NCBI GenBank assembly: GCA_945869265.1
Contig: CAMBOI010000008.1
Location: 1 to 64,000 of the forward strand
Origin: an uncultured Prevotella sp.
Lineage (GTDB): Bacteria; Bacteroidota; Bacteroidia; Bacteroidales; Bacteroidaceae
Direction: 5' to 3'
DNA length: 64,000 nt
A program made the translations under genes and the position numbers. Within the stretch, counting starts at the first letter, position 1; each line of letters begins with the position of its first letter. Positions 19,421 through 28,430 of the stretch are shown here, piece by piece. The notes beneath the pieces are model-generated. The model did not search any database. It saw nothing but the letters and a program-made list of their open reading frames with translations, and was not told the origin of the DNA.

Positions 19421-20404
19421 ATGAAAATATTGAAGTGGGGCTTCATCGGATGCGGTGAAGTGACAGAGAAAAAAAGCGGTCCGGCATTCAGCGAAGTGCC
19501 TGGTTCGAGCGTTGAGGCAGTGATGAGTCGCAGCGAGGAAAAGGCGCGTAGTTATGCCGAAAGACACGGGATAAAAAAGTGGTACACTGCCGCCCAGGAA
19601 CTGATTGACGACCCGGATGTCAATGCCATTTATATTGCAACGCCGCCATCGAGCCATGCCACGTTTGCAATTATGGCAATGAAAGCCGGCAAACCGGTAT
19701 ATGTGGAAAAACCATTGGCAGCGTCGTATGAGGACTGTGCCAGGGTGAATCGTGTCAGTGAGCAGACTCACGTGCCGTGTTTTGTGGCGTATTATCGCAG
19801 GTATCTACCATATTTCCAGAAGGTGAAAAGTATTATCTGCGATGGTGTGATAGGGGATATAGTGAGTGTGCAGATAAGATTTGCCGTGCCACCGAGAGAT
19901 CTCGACTATAGTCATCCTGAGAATCTGCCTTGGCGACTGCAACCGGATATTGCAGGCGGAGGATATTTCTATGACTTGGCGCCACATCAGTTGGACTTGT
20001 TGCAGGATATCTTCGGAGTGATAATCGAGGCGCATGGAATATGCTCAAATCGTGCTGGATTGTATCAGGTGGAGGATTCTGTAAGCGCATGCTTTAAGTT
20101 TGAAAACGGACTCTCGGGTAGTGGTTCTTGGTGCTTCGTGGCATATGAAAGTGCCAAGGAAGACCGTATTGAGGTTGTGGGCACCAAGGGGCAACTGAGT
20201 TTCTCGGTGTTTACGTATGAACCTATTACACTGACGACGTCAGACGGAATCCAAACGATAACAGTGCCTAATCCGCCGTATGTGCAATATCCACTAATCA
20301 AGAGTGTGATAGAGCATTTACAGGGACTCGACATGTGCACATGCACAAGTATTTCAGCCACGCCCGTGAATTGGGCAATGGACAGAATTTTGGGGAAATT
20401 TTAA
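19421..20404 (+). CDS. Gfo/Idh/MocA family NAD(P)-dependent oxidoreductase
   Basis: A 327-residue sugar or inositol dehydrogenase-like enzyme. The N-terminal Rossmann fold has KWGFIGCGEVTEKKSGPAF and the family motif VEKPLA with the catalytic-site lysine. The C-terminal alpha/beta domain begins near residue 125 and contains DLAPHQLDLLQDIFG. Substrate is not predictable. It is followed by short ATTAGGAATT repeats and then the DUF4421 gene. Confidence 0.92.
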   Translation: MKILKWGFIGCGEVTEKKSGPAFSEVPGSSVEAVMSRSEEKARSYAERHGIKKWYTAAQELIDDPDVNAIYIATPPSSHATFAIMAMKAGKPVYVEKPLAASYEDCARVNRVSEQTHVPCFVAYYRRYLPYFQKVKSIICDGVIGDIVSVQIRFAVPPRDLDYSHPENLPWRLQPDIAGGGYFYDLAPHQLDLLQDIFGVIIEAHGICSNRAGLYQVEDSVSACFKFENGLSGSGSWCFVAYESAKEDRIEVVGTKGQLSFSVFTYEPITLTTSDGIQTITVPNPPYVQYPLIKSVIEHLQGLDMCTCTSISATPVNWAMDRILGKF

Positions 20405-20452
20405 TTAGGGATTAGGAATTAGGAATGAGGAATTAGGAATTAGGGATTAGGA
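20405..20452 (+). repeat. Short ATTAGGAATT direct repeats
   Basis: The gap between two genes is almost wholly AATTAGGAATT/ATTAGGAATGAGG units. A related string occurs at 63575-63617. Such short intergenic repeats are likely slippage products; no function is visible. Confidence 0.6.
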
Positions 20453-21559
20453 ATGAGAGGTGTATTGATTGTGATATTGACGATGATGTTTGCCTTTGTC
20501 TCCAAAGCTGAGGACAATGGCAAGGGAACTATTGACTCTATACCACATCTCAACGTGAACCTCAACAATCCCGAATTAGGTGTGATAAGGAAAACGGTGA
20601 GGGGATTCAGTGCCATCGACACCAATTATGTGGAACCGCAACATTACAATTGGGCATTCATGATACAGAACACATATAATTATGACGTGTATCGATTGAG
20701 CAGTGCCTATGGACAGGAAATATTGCTTTCTCCGGACGTGTTGTTCAGAATAGGCCCTTATTTCGGATGGAGATGGATATTCCTTGGGACAACAATAGAG
20801 CTGAAAAACCTTGGAGTGGATAACAATTCATTGAAGAAGGAGTTTACGCTCAGTTTGTACAGTGCTCAAATAGGTGTTGACTTGTACTACCGTAGAACTG
20901 GAAATGACTATAAGATAAGAAAGGCGAATTTCGGTAGTGATGACGTTAATGACAAGTTGAAGAGTGTTCCTTTTGACGGACTTAATGTCGGTATTACAGG
21001 ATTTAATGTCTATTATATTTTCAATCACAACCGATTCTCATATCCAGCGGCATTTTCCCAAAGCACATGTCAGAAGATTAGTTGCGGTTCGTGGATGGCA
21101 GGATTAGGATATACACATCATAATCTTGAGCTTGATCACGAAAAACTGAAGCGGGTTGTAGAGGAAACGACCAACAATGAGGTGCAGATAGACAGTTCGC
21201 TGATGTTCAACCGACTGAAATATGATGATATTAATGTGTCTGTGGGATATGGCTACAACTGGGTGTTTGCGCGTAATTGGTTGCTCGGGGCAAGTTTGTC
21301 GTTGGCATTGGCATACAAGTGGTCGAGTGGTGACACCAACCAACCCGCAGACGATTTCTCATTCAAGAATTTCAATCTCGACGGAGTAGGCAGGATAGGC
21401 GTTGTATGGAATAATACGAAGTGGTATTTTGGCTCTAACGTTATAATGCATAGCTACAACTACAGAAAATCGCGATTTGCCGCGAATAATGTTTTTGGGA
21501 GTCTGAATATATACTGTGGGTTTAATTTTGGTATAAAAAAGTCGTATAGAAAAAAATGA
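20453..21559 (+). CDS. DUF4421-type probable outer membrane beta-strand protein
   Basis: A 368-residue exported protein. MRGVLIVILTMMFAFVSKAED is a signal peptide. The mature part has the pattern DTNYVEPQHYNWAFMIQNTYNYDVYRL, which I associate with DUF4421, and alternating aromatic strands up to a C-terminal aromatic/basic end, as in small outer-membrane barrels. The function is unknown. Its stop overlaps the next ATG by 4 bp, so it is translationally coupled to the DUF1460 gene. Confidence 0.8.
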   Translation: MRGVLIVILTMMFAFVSKAEDNGKGTIDSIPHLNVNLNNPELGVIRKTVRGFSAIDTNYVEPQHYNWAFMIQNTYNYDVYRLSSAYGQEILLSPDVLFRIGPYFGWRWIFLGTTIELKNLGVDNNSLKKEFTLSLYSAQIGVDLYYRRTGNDYKIRKANFGSDDVNDKLKSVPFDGLNVGITGFNVYYIFNHNRFSYPAAFSQSTCQKISCGSWMAGLGYTHHNLELDHEKLKRVVEETTNNEVQIDSSLMFNRLKYDDINVSVGYGYNWVFARNWLLGASLSLALAYKWSSGDTNQPADDFSFKNFNLDGVGRIGVVWNNTKWYFGSNVIMHSYNYRKSRFAANNVFGSLNIYCGFNFGIKKSYRKK

Positions 21560-22401
21560 AGTATAGGATTCTGATCATATTGTGTGTATTCCCCCTTTTG
21601 AACATTAAGGGTCAAAAAGGGCTGGCAACGGACAGCATAAATGTTGTCGGATGGCTCAACGAGGCGCGCAAACAACCCTCTTCCACTTGCCTGCCAATAT
21701 TCTTTGCAGAGAAGTTGATAGGTAAACCTTATGTGGCACACACACTGGAAATTAATGAAAGGGAGAAACTTGTGGTAAACACACGCCAACTTGACTGCAC
21801 CACTTTGGTGGAAAATGTAGTGGCATTGACTTGTGCATTCAAAAGAGGTAATGGGTCGTTTAAGGATTATAAGTATTATCTTAATATAATAAGGTATAGG
21901 AACGGGCGTAATACAGGATATGTGTCTCGACTGCATTATTTTACAGAATGGATAGATGACAACTCGCGCAAGGGAATAGTGGCAGAAAGGCAACAACCCA
22001 ATCCGCCGTTTTCGGCTGTGCAGACAATAAAGTTGGGATATATGAGCACTCATCCTAACAGTTACAAGGCTTTGAGGAATAATCCAGCTTTGGTGGATGG
22101 CATAGCCAAGATGGAACAGGCTTATTGCGGACGAAAATACAGATATATACCCAAGGCGGCTGTTAAGAACACGACGGCTATGAGGAAGGCGGTGAAGGAT
22201 GGCGACATAATAGCCATTACATGCAAAAAGAAGGGACTCGACATTGCTCATTTAGGCATTGCCGTGTGGAAGAAAGACGGACTTCATCTGCTCAATGCTT
22301 CGCAAATCCACAAGAAAGTTGTATTGGAGCCAATGACTCTCGGAAAGTATCTGTCGAAACATCCGTCGCATACAGGAATAAGAATAATTGAAATATTATA
22401 A
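21556..22401 (+). CDS. DUF1460 family NlpC/P60-like amidase, exported
   Basis: A 281-residue protein with an N-terminal signal (MKYRILIILCVFPLLNIKGQ). The likely catalytic cysteine is in QLDCTTLVENV and the histidine in GLDIAHLGIAVWKKDG, the pattern of DUF1460, a papain-fold family related to NlpC/P60 cell-wall amidases. The substrate is probably a peptidoglycan peptide, but this is inferred from the family. It overlaps the DUF4421 gene by 4 bp and precedes a DUF1232 gene by 16 bp. Confidence 0.85.
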   Translation: MKYRILIILCVFPLLNIKGQKGLATDSINVVGWLNEARKQPSSTCLPIFFAEKLIGKPYVAHTLEINEREKLVVNTRQLDCTTLVENVVALTCAFKRGNGSFKDYKYYLNIIRYRNGRNTGYVSRLHYFTEWIDDNSRKGIVAERQQPNPPFSAVQTIKLGYMSTHPNSYKALRNNPALVDGIAKMEQAYCGRKYRYIPKAAVKNTTAMRKAVKDGDIIAITCKKKGLDIAHLGIAVWKKDGLHLLNASQIHKKVVLEPMTLGKYLSKHPSHTGIRIIEIL

Positions 22402-22417
22402 ATAAAACAGAAAAGTT

Positions 22418-22801
22418 ATGGAATTACCAGATTTTATGAGTTTTGCCAACAAGTTTTCACCATCCGACTTTGTCGATAAGGTGGCTCGTATAGCCAAGCG
22501 AGCTGGCGCAAAATTGGTTTACGCAGCGTTGATATTGTACTACACACTGCAGAGTGAAAAGGTGTCGAAAGCCGACAAGGCATTGATTGTAGGTGCTTTA
22601 GGATACATGATCAGTCCGTTTGACGCAGTGCCGGATGCAATACCAATCGTAGGTCTAACTGATGACTTGGCAGTGCTTTTGTATGTACTGAAGAAAGTGT
22701 GGGTGGATGTCGAACCGGAAATCAAGGACAAGGCACGTGCACGACTATCCAAGTGGTTTGATGAAGATGAAATCAAGGAGATAGACGAATTGAAGTTATA
22801 A
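22418..22801 (+). CDS. DUF1232 (YkvA-like) small membrane protein
   Basis: A 127-residue protein with the DUF1232 core KALIVGALGYMISPFDAVPDAIPIVGLTDDLAVL, a short hydrophobic hairpin with conserved aspartates and prolines. The role of this family is unknown; it may associate with the inner membrane. It ends the plus-strand run before a strong terminator. Confidence 0.88.
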   Translation: MELPDFMSFANKFSPSDFVDKVARIAKRAGAKLVYAALILYYTLQSEKVSKADKALIVGALGYMISPFDAVPDAIPIVGLTDDLAVLLYVLKKVWVDVEPEIKDKARARLSKWFDEDEIKEIDELKL

Positions 22802-22810
22802 TCCAGAATT

Positions 22811-22860
22811 ATGTACATCCGGATATGAGATAGTGTCCGGATGTACATTTATATTTTTTA
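22811..22860. terminator. Bidirectional rho-independent terminator
   Basis: ATGTACATCCGGA (22811-22823) pairs perfectly with TCCGGATGTACAT (22836-22848) over a 12-nt loop. A T-rich run follows on the plus strand. It lies between the convergent DUF1232 gene and dnaB. Confidence 0.85.
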
Positions 22861-22882
22861 TTGGTATTGCAATATTGTTTTG

Positions 22883-24379
22883 TTAGAACGGCATCTGACC
22901 ATTTTCGTTAGGAGCGAAAGGACTTTCATTTTCTGGAAAGTTTCCTCCATTCATTTTGGAGCCTACAATCTCGCCACCGCCAATGGGGGCATTATTCAAA
23001 TTAGAGCTGGTGTCCTCAGGATTCTCAAATCTCGTAAACTCTCCACGGAAGTTGAGCAGTACATCGCCCGTAGCGCCTTTACGGTGCTTGGCAATGATGA
23101 TTTGCGCCATGCCATGAAGGTCTCTTCCGTTTTCGTCTTGATAGATATGATAGTATTCGGGACGGTGAACAAAAAGCACCATGTCGGCATCCTGCTCGAT
23201 GGCTCCCGACTCGCGAAGGTCGCTGAGTTGCGGTCGTTTTCCCTCAAGACCTTCGCGTGATTCAACACCACGGTTGAGCTGGCTAAGGGCAAGGATGGGA
23301 ATGTCGAGCTCCTTGGCAATCTGCTTAAGCGAGCGCGATATGGTTGACACCTCTTCCTGACGGCTGCTGAATCTCATGCCGTTGGCATTCATAAGCTGAA
23401 GGTAGTCGATCATAATAATTTTCACACCATGGTCGCGCACTAATCGGCGTGCCTTTGTTCGCAGTTCAAAAACTGAGAGTCCGGGAGTGTCATCGACATA
23501 GAGAGGCGAACCGATGAGATTGTTAAGACGTTTGTCGAGGCGTTCCCATTCGTCAGGTTTCAGTTGACCGTTCAAGATCTTACTGCCTTGAATCTCGCAG
23601 CAGTTGGAGATAAGTCGGTTGACAAGCTGCACATTGCTCATTTCGAGTGAGAAGAATGCCATCGGAACCTTGTAGTCGGCTGCAATATTCTTTGCCATAG
23701 AAAGGGCGAACGATGTCTTACCCATCGCCGGACGCCCGGCAATAATCACAAGGTCGCTGGCTTGCCATCCGCTAGTGATATTGTCGAGTTTGTGATAGCC
23801 CGTAGGCACACCAGTAAGACCGTCTTTGTTAGCTGCTGCTTTCTGAATCACTTCTACCGCATTTGATATGACAGGGTCAATCTGGGTGTAGTCCTTCTTC
23901 ATGTTGCGACGTGACAGTTCGAAGAGTGAGCCCTCAGCTTCCTGCATCAAATCGTCGATGTCCATAGAACCGTCGAACGCCTTTGTCTCTATTTCACTGG
24001 CAAACGAGATCAGTTGGCGTGCAAGGAACTTATGGGCAATGATGCGTGCATGATATTCGATGTTGGCAGACGAGGCCACCTTGTTAGACAAGTCGGCTAT
24101 ATAAATGGCGCCGCCCACCTTGTCAAGACAACCTTGGCGCTCAAGCTCATCAGTGACTGTAAGTACGTCAACAGGTTTCTCGGCTAAACTAAGATCGCGT
24201 ATAGCCGAATATATAAGTTGGTTGCGTTGTTCATAGAAACTCTCGGGAGAGAGTATCTCGCATACCACGGCATAGGCGTCACGGTCGTTCATAAGTGCTC
24301 CCAATACTGCCCTTTCCACTTCGAGTGCCTGTGGCTGAAGATGAGCGTATGAGGTGTTGTCAATGCTTTTTTTTGCCAT
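22883..24379 (-). CDS. dnaB: Replicative DNA helicase DnaB
   Basis: Hexameric 5'-3' replicative helicase. The N-terminal primase-interacting domain (PQALEVERAVLGALMND) is followed by the RecA-like motor with Walker A GRPAMGKTSFAL (near residue 220), MIDYLQLM and SQLNRGVE. The track begins 10 codons earlier, but a -7 box TACTTTTG lies at 24399-24406 on this strand, so the longer start would be upstream of the transcript; the ATG of MAKKSIDNTS at 24379 is preferred. The C-terminal tail is glycine- and asparagine-rich. Confidence 0.96.
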   Translation of the reverse strand: MAKKSIDNTSYAHLQPQALEVERAVLGALMNDRDAYAVVCEILSPESFYEQRNQLIYSAIRDLSLAEKPVDVLTVTDELERQGCLDKVGGAIYIADLSNKVASSANIEYHARIIAHKFLARQLISFASEIETKAFDGSMDIDDLMQEAEGSLFELSRRNMKKDYTQIDPVISNAVEVIQKAAANKDGLTGVPTGYHKLDNITSGWQASDLVIIAGRPAMGKTSFALSMAKNIAADYKVPMAFFSLEMSNVQLVNRLISNCCEIQGSKILNGQLKPDEWERLDKRLNNLIGSPLYVDDTPGLSVFELRTKARRLVRDHGVKIIMIDYLQLMNANGMRFSSRQEEVSTISRSLKQIAKELDIPILALSQLNRGVESREGLEGKRPQLSDLRESGAIEQDADMVLFVHRPEYYHIYQDENGRDLHGMAQIIIAKHRKGATGDVLLNFRGEFTRFENPEDTSSNLNNAPIGGGEIVGSKMNGGNFPENESPFAPNENGQMPF

Positions 24380-24398
24380 ATTGTTTTGATTTTGGTTG

Positions 24399-24406
24399 CA
24401 AAAGTA
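24399..24406 (-). promoter_or_regulatory. -7 box of dnaB
   Basis: TACTTTTG on the minus strand fits TAnnTTTG and ends 20 bp before the preferred dnaB ATG. It overlaps the longer ORF start and so decides the start choice. Confidence 0.6.
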
Positions 24407-24448
24407 CAAAAAATCTCCATAAAACTTTCATATTTCAGAATAAATAAT

Positions 24449-24456
24449 TAATTTTG
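24449..24456 (+). promoter_or_regulatory. -7 box of ispE
   Basis: TAATTTTG on the plus strand ends 18 bp before the ispE ATG. It fits the consensus but has no clear TTG partner. Confidence 0.5.
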
Positions 24457-24473
24457 CAATAAAAAAAGCGACT

Positions 24474-25319
24474 ATGATAAATTTTCCTATTGCAAAAATC
24501 AATCTTGGACTCAATGTTGTGAGTAAGAGAGACGATGGTTACCATAATTTGGAAACAGTGTTTTATCCTGTGCCAATAAAGGATGCACTTGAGGTTTTTC
24601 CTATGGAAGATGGTTTTCCATCAGATGTGAGATGTGACTTGAAGGTCACTAATCTCTTCATTGACGGTGACGAACAGAAAAACCTTGTGGTAAAGGCGTA
24701 CAATATGATAGCTCAGGATTATGAGCTTCCAAGAGTGCATGTACATCTTTACAAGCATATCCCGACACAAGCCGGAATGGGTGGAGGTTCGAGTAATTGC
24801 GCATATATGATAAGACTTCTTAACGAGATGTTTTCGTTGGGAATGTCTGACGAGAAGATGATAGGATATGCGGCAAGATTAGGAGCAGATTGTGCGTTCT
24901 TCATCAAGGCACAACCTGCCTATGCTGAAGGTATAGGAGAGAAGCTTCAACCGATTTCGATAGATTTGAGCGGATACAAGATGTTGGTGGTCAGACCGAA
25001 TATTCCGGTATCTACAAAGGAGGCATTCTCGTTGATTACTCCACAGGTGCCGAAAAAGAACTGCCTGGATATCGTAAGGCAACCGATAGAGACATGGAAA
25101 GACGAACTCGTCAATGACTTTGAACGTAGTGTCTTTGCCATTCATCCCGAAATAGGGAGGCTGAAGGAAATGATGTATGAGCAAGGGGCTGTATATGCAG
25201 CAATGAGCGGCAGTGGAAGCAGTGTGTTTGGACTGTTCAGTGATACTCCCGACGAAAAATCATTCGTGGGATGTATGGATGAACTCTCTATTTTCACTAT
25301 CGATATGTCGGATATTTGA
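24474..25319 (+). CDS. ispE: 4-diphosphocytidyl-2-C-methyl-D-erythritol kinase IspE
   Basis: GHMP kinase of the MEP isoprenoid pathway. AKINLGLNVVSKRDDGYHNLETVF is the N-terminal signature, PTQAGMGGGSSNCAYM the ATP-binding loop and AAMSGSGSSVFGLF the third GHMP motif. Length 281 is normal. Its last 60 bp overlap the 3' end of the convergent GT2 gene, so both proteins share coding sequence at their tails. Confidence 0.96.
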   Translation: MINFPIAKINLGLNVVSKRDDGYHNLETVFYPVPIKDALEVFPMEDGFPSDVRCDLKVTNLFIDGDEQKNLVVKAYNMIAQDYELPRVHVHLYKHIPTQAGMGGGSSNCAYMIRLLNEMFSLGMSDEKMIGYAARLGADCAFFIKAQPAYAEGIGEKLQPISIDLSGYKMLVVRPNIPVSTKEAFSLITPQVPKKNCLDIVRQPIETWKDELVNDFERSVFAIHPEIGRLKEMMYEQGAVYAAMSGSGSSVFGLFSDTPDEKSFVGCMDELSIFTIDMSDI

Positions 25320-26432
25320 CATCATTCTCCATGTAAGACGAGGGAGATGCGTGATGAGTTGGGCAAGACCACCGTTGCGCATCTTCCGTGGTATGGCAAT
25401 CCATAACGACAGGGATGTCAAGGCAAAAAGCCCCCACCATTTGTATGCCCATGACATTTCAAAGACAGACATCAACAACGCCCAGACGAATGTGCTAACA
25501 AGCAACATGGAACGTGGGATAAGCATTTGCTGAATAGTCTTGTCTATATAGTTGACATTAAGATGCACTATCGAAGTGGGGAGATTTTTCATCATGCTCA
25601 GAAGGCAATTTAATTGTGCGGACATCCATCTTTGGCGCTGGAGTTGGAAATTATCCTCGTTGCCTACTTTCTCGTCAAAGACATCAATATCTTCCACATA
25701 TTTTATATATATATGTTCGATCAAGAGCATTTTCTCTATTTCCCTGTCTTCACCAGCAGTGGAGAGAAGGTGAACGTGAGCTTTGAACCAAAGATAGTCA
25801 AAGCACATTCCCGAGCCAATGAGGGCTGACGACAGACCTATGTTATTGTGACCTTTGCGGAAGAGAGAGTTGTTGATTTCCTCACTGATACCGTCAAGTT
25901 GGGCTATCTGGTTTTCGGCATTCTTTGCACAGCGGTGGCATTGTATGGCAGAAAATCCTTGATTGGATATCTCATTTAGCTTTTCAAGAAAGTCGGGTTG
26001 AACAATATTATCCGCATCGAGAATGACGATATTGTCAAAATTGTCGTGTATGTTGTCAATAGCAAACTGCAGGGCTTTAGCCTTGGAGCTATTCTCGAAT
26101 TGCGGTTGGAGTAGGGTAATCGGTAATTTAGACAACTCCGTGTTGGTTTCCTTTAGCATATGATCGGAAACAACAACCACGGAATATTTGTCATGTGGAT
26201 AGTGCTGTAGGAGGAAAGACTTTACAGTGTGAAGGATTACCTTGTCTTCGCCGTATGCAGGGAATATTACGAGATACTTCTTTTGACGAATGTCATCAGG
26301 AGTCGGTTCCCTTTTGATAATCAGCAATTGTCCAAGGGCATAAGTTATCGCGTAGAAAAATATATATCCTACGGAAAATGCAATAATGCACCATAATACA
26401 ATGTCAATGACGTGAACGGCGACCCAAACCAT
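25260..26432 (-). CDS. Membrane GT2 glycosyltransferase (processive type), last gene of the exopolysaccharide operon
   Basis: A 390-residue enzyme with one N-terminal and two or three C-terminal membrane segments around a GT-A domain. The donor-site motif is VILDADN, and LQRQRWMSAQ is the Q(Q/R)xRW motif of processive synthases of the cellulose/hyaluronan synthase type. It is clearly a paralogue of the preceding gene (same order LDADNIV...AIQ/HR...EEINN..FR.GH...GLSSAL.GSGM), so the pair arose by duplication. The gene overlaps the previous one by 29 bp. Confidence 0.88.
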   Translation of the reverse strand: MVWVAVHVIDIVLWCIIAFSVGYIFFYAITYALGQLLIIKREPTPDDIRQKKYLVIFPAYGEDKVILHTVKSFLLQHYPHDKYSVVVVSDHMLKETNTELSKLPITLLQPQFENSSKAKALQFAIDNIHDNFDNIVILDADNIVQPDFLEKLNEISNQGFSAIQCHRCAKNAENQIAQLDGISEEINNSLFRKGHNNIGLSSALIGSGMCFDYLWFKAHVHLLSTAGEDREIEKMLLIEHIYIKYVEDIDVFDEKVGNEDNFQLQRQRWMSAQLNCLLSMMKNLPTSIVHLNVNYIDKTIQQMLIPRSMLLVSTFVWALLMSVFEMSWAYKWWGLFALTSLSLWIAIPRKMRNGGLAQLITHLPRLTWRMMSNIRHIDSENREFIHTSHE

Positions 26433-27552
26433 TTATATGAAATAATGACAAAATGACAGAGAATGGAAGTTTGATGAAAGCCCTGTCCCAGCGCTTATCC
26501 ACAAGGTAGTCGGGAGTGGCAATAGCGAATACCAATAGTATTATTGCGGCGATAATCCACCATTTTATGGCAAGCGACATGTAGATGAATGGCAGGGCGA
26601 CACTCATCAGGAATATTATACCCATCATAGGTATGCGTGGCAAAAGCATCCACTGCAGTATTTTATCCACCAAGTCATATTGCTTGTTGTATATTGCGGC
26701 AGGCAAGTATTTGATATTCATCAAAATGGAATGAAACTGTGTAGATATCCAGCGGCTTCTTTGGCGCTTGAAGTCGGTGGTTGTTCTCACTTTCTCGTCG
26801 AACACGAAGATGTTGTCGAAATAGTCGACGAAAATGTGCTGGCGCATAAGAAGTGCTTCGAGTTCTTTGTCTTCCCATGCAGCCTTGGTCTTGCCAATAT
26901 TCTCCTTGAACCAGTTGTAGCTGAATGCCATTCCCGAACCACTTAATGCCGAAGGCAATCCAAGGGAAATATGTCCGAGACGGAACACGGTGTTGTTGAT
27001 TTCCTCAAATGTTGCATCCAGAATGGCAGTGGATGTGTCACGGTTCTTGGAAACACGATGAGCCTGTATAGCCTTGGTTCCTGCCGATTCGTATGCATTG
27101 TTTATTTCCTCAAGGAATTCGGGCAATACGATGTTGTCGGCATCAAGAACGACTGCAATATCGTAAATCTTAAATTGTGGAAGATTATTTATTGCATACT
27201 GTAATGCCTTACCTTTGGTGCTTTTCTTGAAGTTGGGCGTGAGAAGAGTGATGGGATATTGTGCCAACTTGAAGTTTGTTATCTCGCTTTGATGGTCGGA
27301 GATAACGACAACGTCAAAAAGGCGCTGCGGATACATTTGTCCTAAGACAGAATTTACCGTTCTTTCGATAACCTTGTCACATTTGTAAGCCGGTATAAGA
27401 ACGATAATTCTGTTCTGCCTCTTGGACTTGACCACCTTCGTGCCTCTCTTGATTTGGGAGGCAATGACAAACACGGTGAAATATGCAACTGTAGCAGTAA
27501 CAGTCACGAACAGTAATCCGTCAACGATATATAAAATCCACCAAAAATCCAT
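26404..27552 (-). CDS. Membrane GT2 glycosyltransferase, paralogue of its neighbour
   Basis: A 382-residue enzyme with an N-terminal membrane segment (ILYIVDGLLFVTVTATVAYFTVFVIA), GT-A motif VVLDADNIV, DKELEALLMRQ and the RQRSRW variant of Q(Q/R)xRW. The C-terminal hydrophobic segments are followed by a basic end. Resembles membrane synthases that extend a polysaccharide from the cytoplasmic face. Two base pairs separate it from the upstream GT2 gene. Confidence 0.88.
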   Translation of the reverse strand: MDFWWILYIVDGLLFVTVTATVAYFTVFVIASQIKRGTKVVKSKRQNRIIVLIPAYKCDKVIERTVNSVLGQMYPQRLFDVVVISDHQSEITNFKLAQYPITLLTPNFKKSTKGKALQYAINNLPQFKIYDIAVVLDADNIVLPEFLEEINNAYESAGTKAIQAHRVSKNRDTSTAILDATFEEINNTVFRLGHISLGLPSALSGSGMAFSYNWFKENIGKTKAAWEDKELEALLMRQHIFVDYFDNIFVFDEKVRTTTDFKRQRSRWISTQFHSILMNIKYLPAAIYNKQYDLVDKILQWMLLPRIPMMGIIFLMSVALPFIYMSLAIKWWIIAAIILLVFAIATPDYLVDKRWDRAFIKLPFSVILSLFHINGLGRRSRH

Positions 27553-27554
27553 AT

Positions 27555-28430
27555 TCAGTTTTTTAAGAAATCAATCACACCTTTAATTGTTGCTTGTGCA
27601 AGCTTTGGCTTGGCGCAAAGAATGTTTTTCAATATGTCTCTTGTTGCGACAATGCATATCATGTATAGATACGACAGTAATCTGAAATGTTCGGAATTCC
27701 TTTTTATGAAGAGAAGCCGGTTGCGTGTCAGATAATATGTCTTCAAAGGACTGTTTGCTCCAGTGCTTTGGCTTTCTTTGTGATAAACCGTTGCAGAGGG
27801 CTCATACCATATTTGATAACCATTGCGCTTCATCATCATCGACCAGTCCATCTCCTCATAATACAAGAAATAACATTCCGGAATTAGTCCTACCTTGTTG
27901 ACAGTGTCTCTTCTTGCCATCATGGCTGCCCCATGAGCGAATGCTGTCTGTCGGGGAGTGTCATATTGCCCTATGTCAGCCTCGTCATATCCGATGCCAC
28001 GATTGCGGCAGGTGATAAGTGACATTGGCGTGAATCCGGCATATTGTATGTGCCGATCGCCATAGAAGAAACGAATCTTGGGGCACACTATCCCAATATG
28101 TTCAGATGTATCGATACGCTTTATCAGCATGTCAATGTCGTTCATGCTTACCTCAGTGTCGTTGTTGACGAAAAAGAGGTATTTGCCTTGAGCATGCCTA
28201 ATGCCGAGATTATTGCCACCTGCAAATCCCAAGTTTCTTTCACTACGAATGCATTTCACATTAGCATAGCGAGAGGCAATCGTCTCCGCTTCGTTATTGG
28301 CAGAGCCGTTATCAACTACAATCACCTCAGTATCGTTATGGTCGAATGTCAGATGGTCGAGCAACGCACAGGTGTCACGCAATCCATTGTAGTTGACGGT
28401 TATGACAGATAGCCTATACTCTCGATGCAC
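27555..28430 (-). CDS. GT2 glycosyltransferase, rhamnosyltransferase-like
   Basis: A 291-residue soluble or peripheral GT-A enzyme. SVITVNYNGLRDT opens the fold, VVDNGSAN and FFVNNDTEV supply the nucleotide and metal sites, and YYEEMDWSMMMKRNGYQIWY the acceptor-side motif of the WbbL/RfbN-like group. The sugar is not predictable. It overlaps the polymerase gene by 17 bp. Confidence 0.88.
   Translation of the reverse strand: MHREYRLSVITVNYNGLRDTCALLDHLTFDHNDTEVIVVDNGSANNEAETIASRYANVKCIRSERNLGFAGGNNLGIRHAQGKYLFFVNNDTEVSMNDIDMLIKRIDTSEHIGIVCPKIRFFYGDRHIQYAGFTPMSLITCRNRGIGYDEADIGQYDTPRQTAFAHGAAMMARRDTVNKVGLIPECYFLYYEEMDWSMMMKRNGYQIWYEPSATVYHKESQSTGANSPLKTYYLTRNRLLFIKRNSEHFRLLSYLYMICIVATRDILKNILCAKPKLAQATIKGVIDFLKN

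Noticed and set aside
24380-24409. Ten-codon extension of dnaB
   Set aside because: It overlaps the -7 box TACTTTTG on the same strand, so it would lie outside the transcript.
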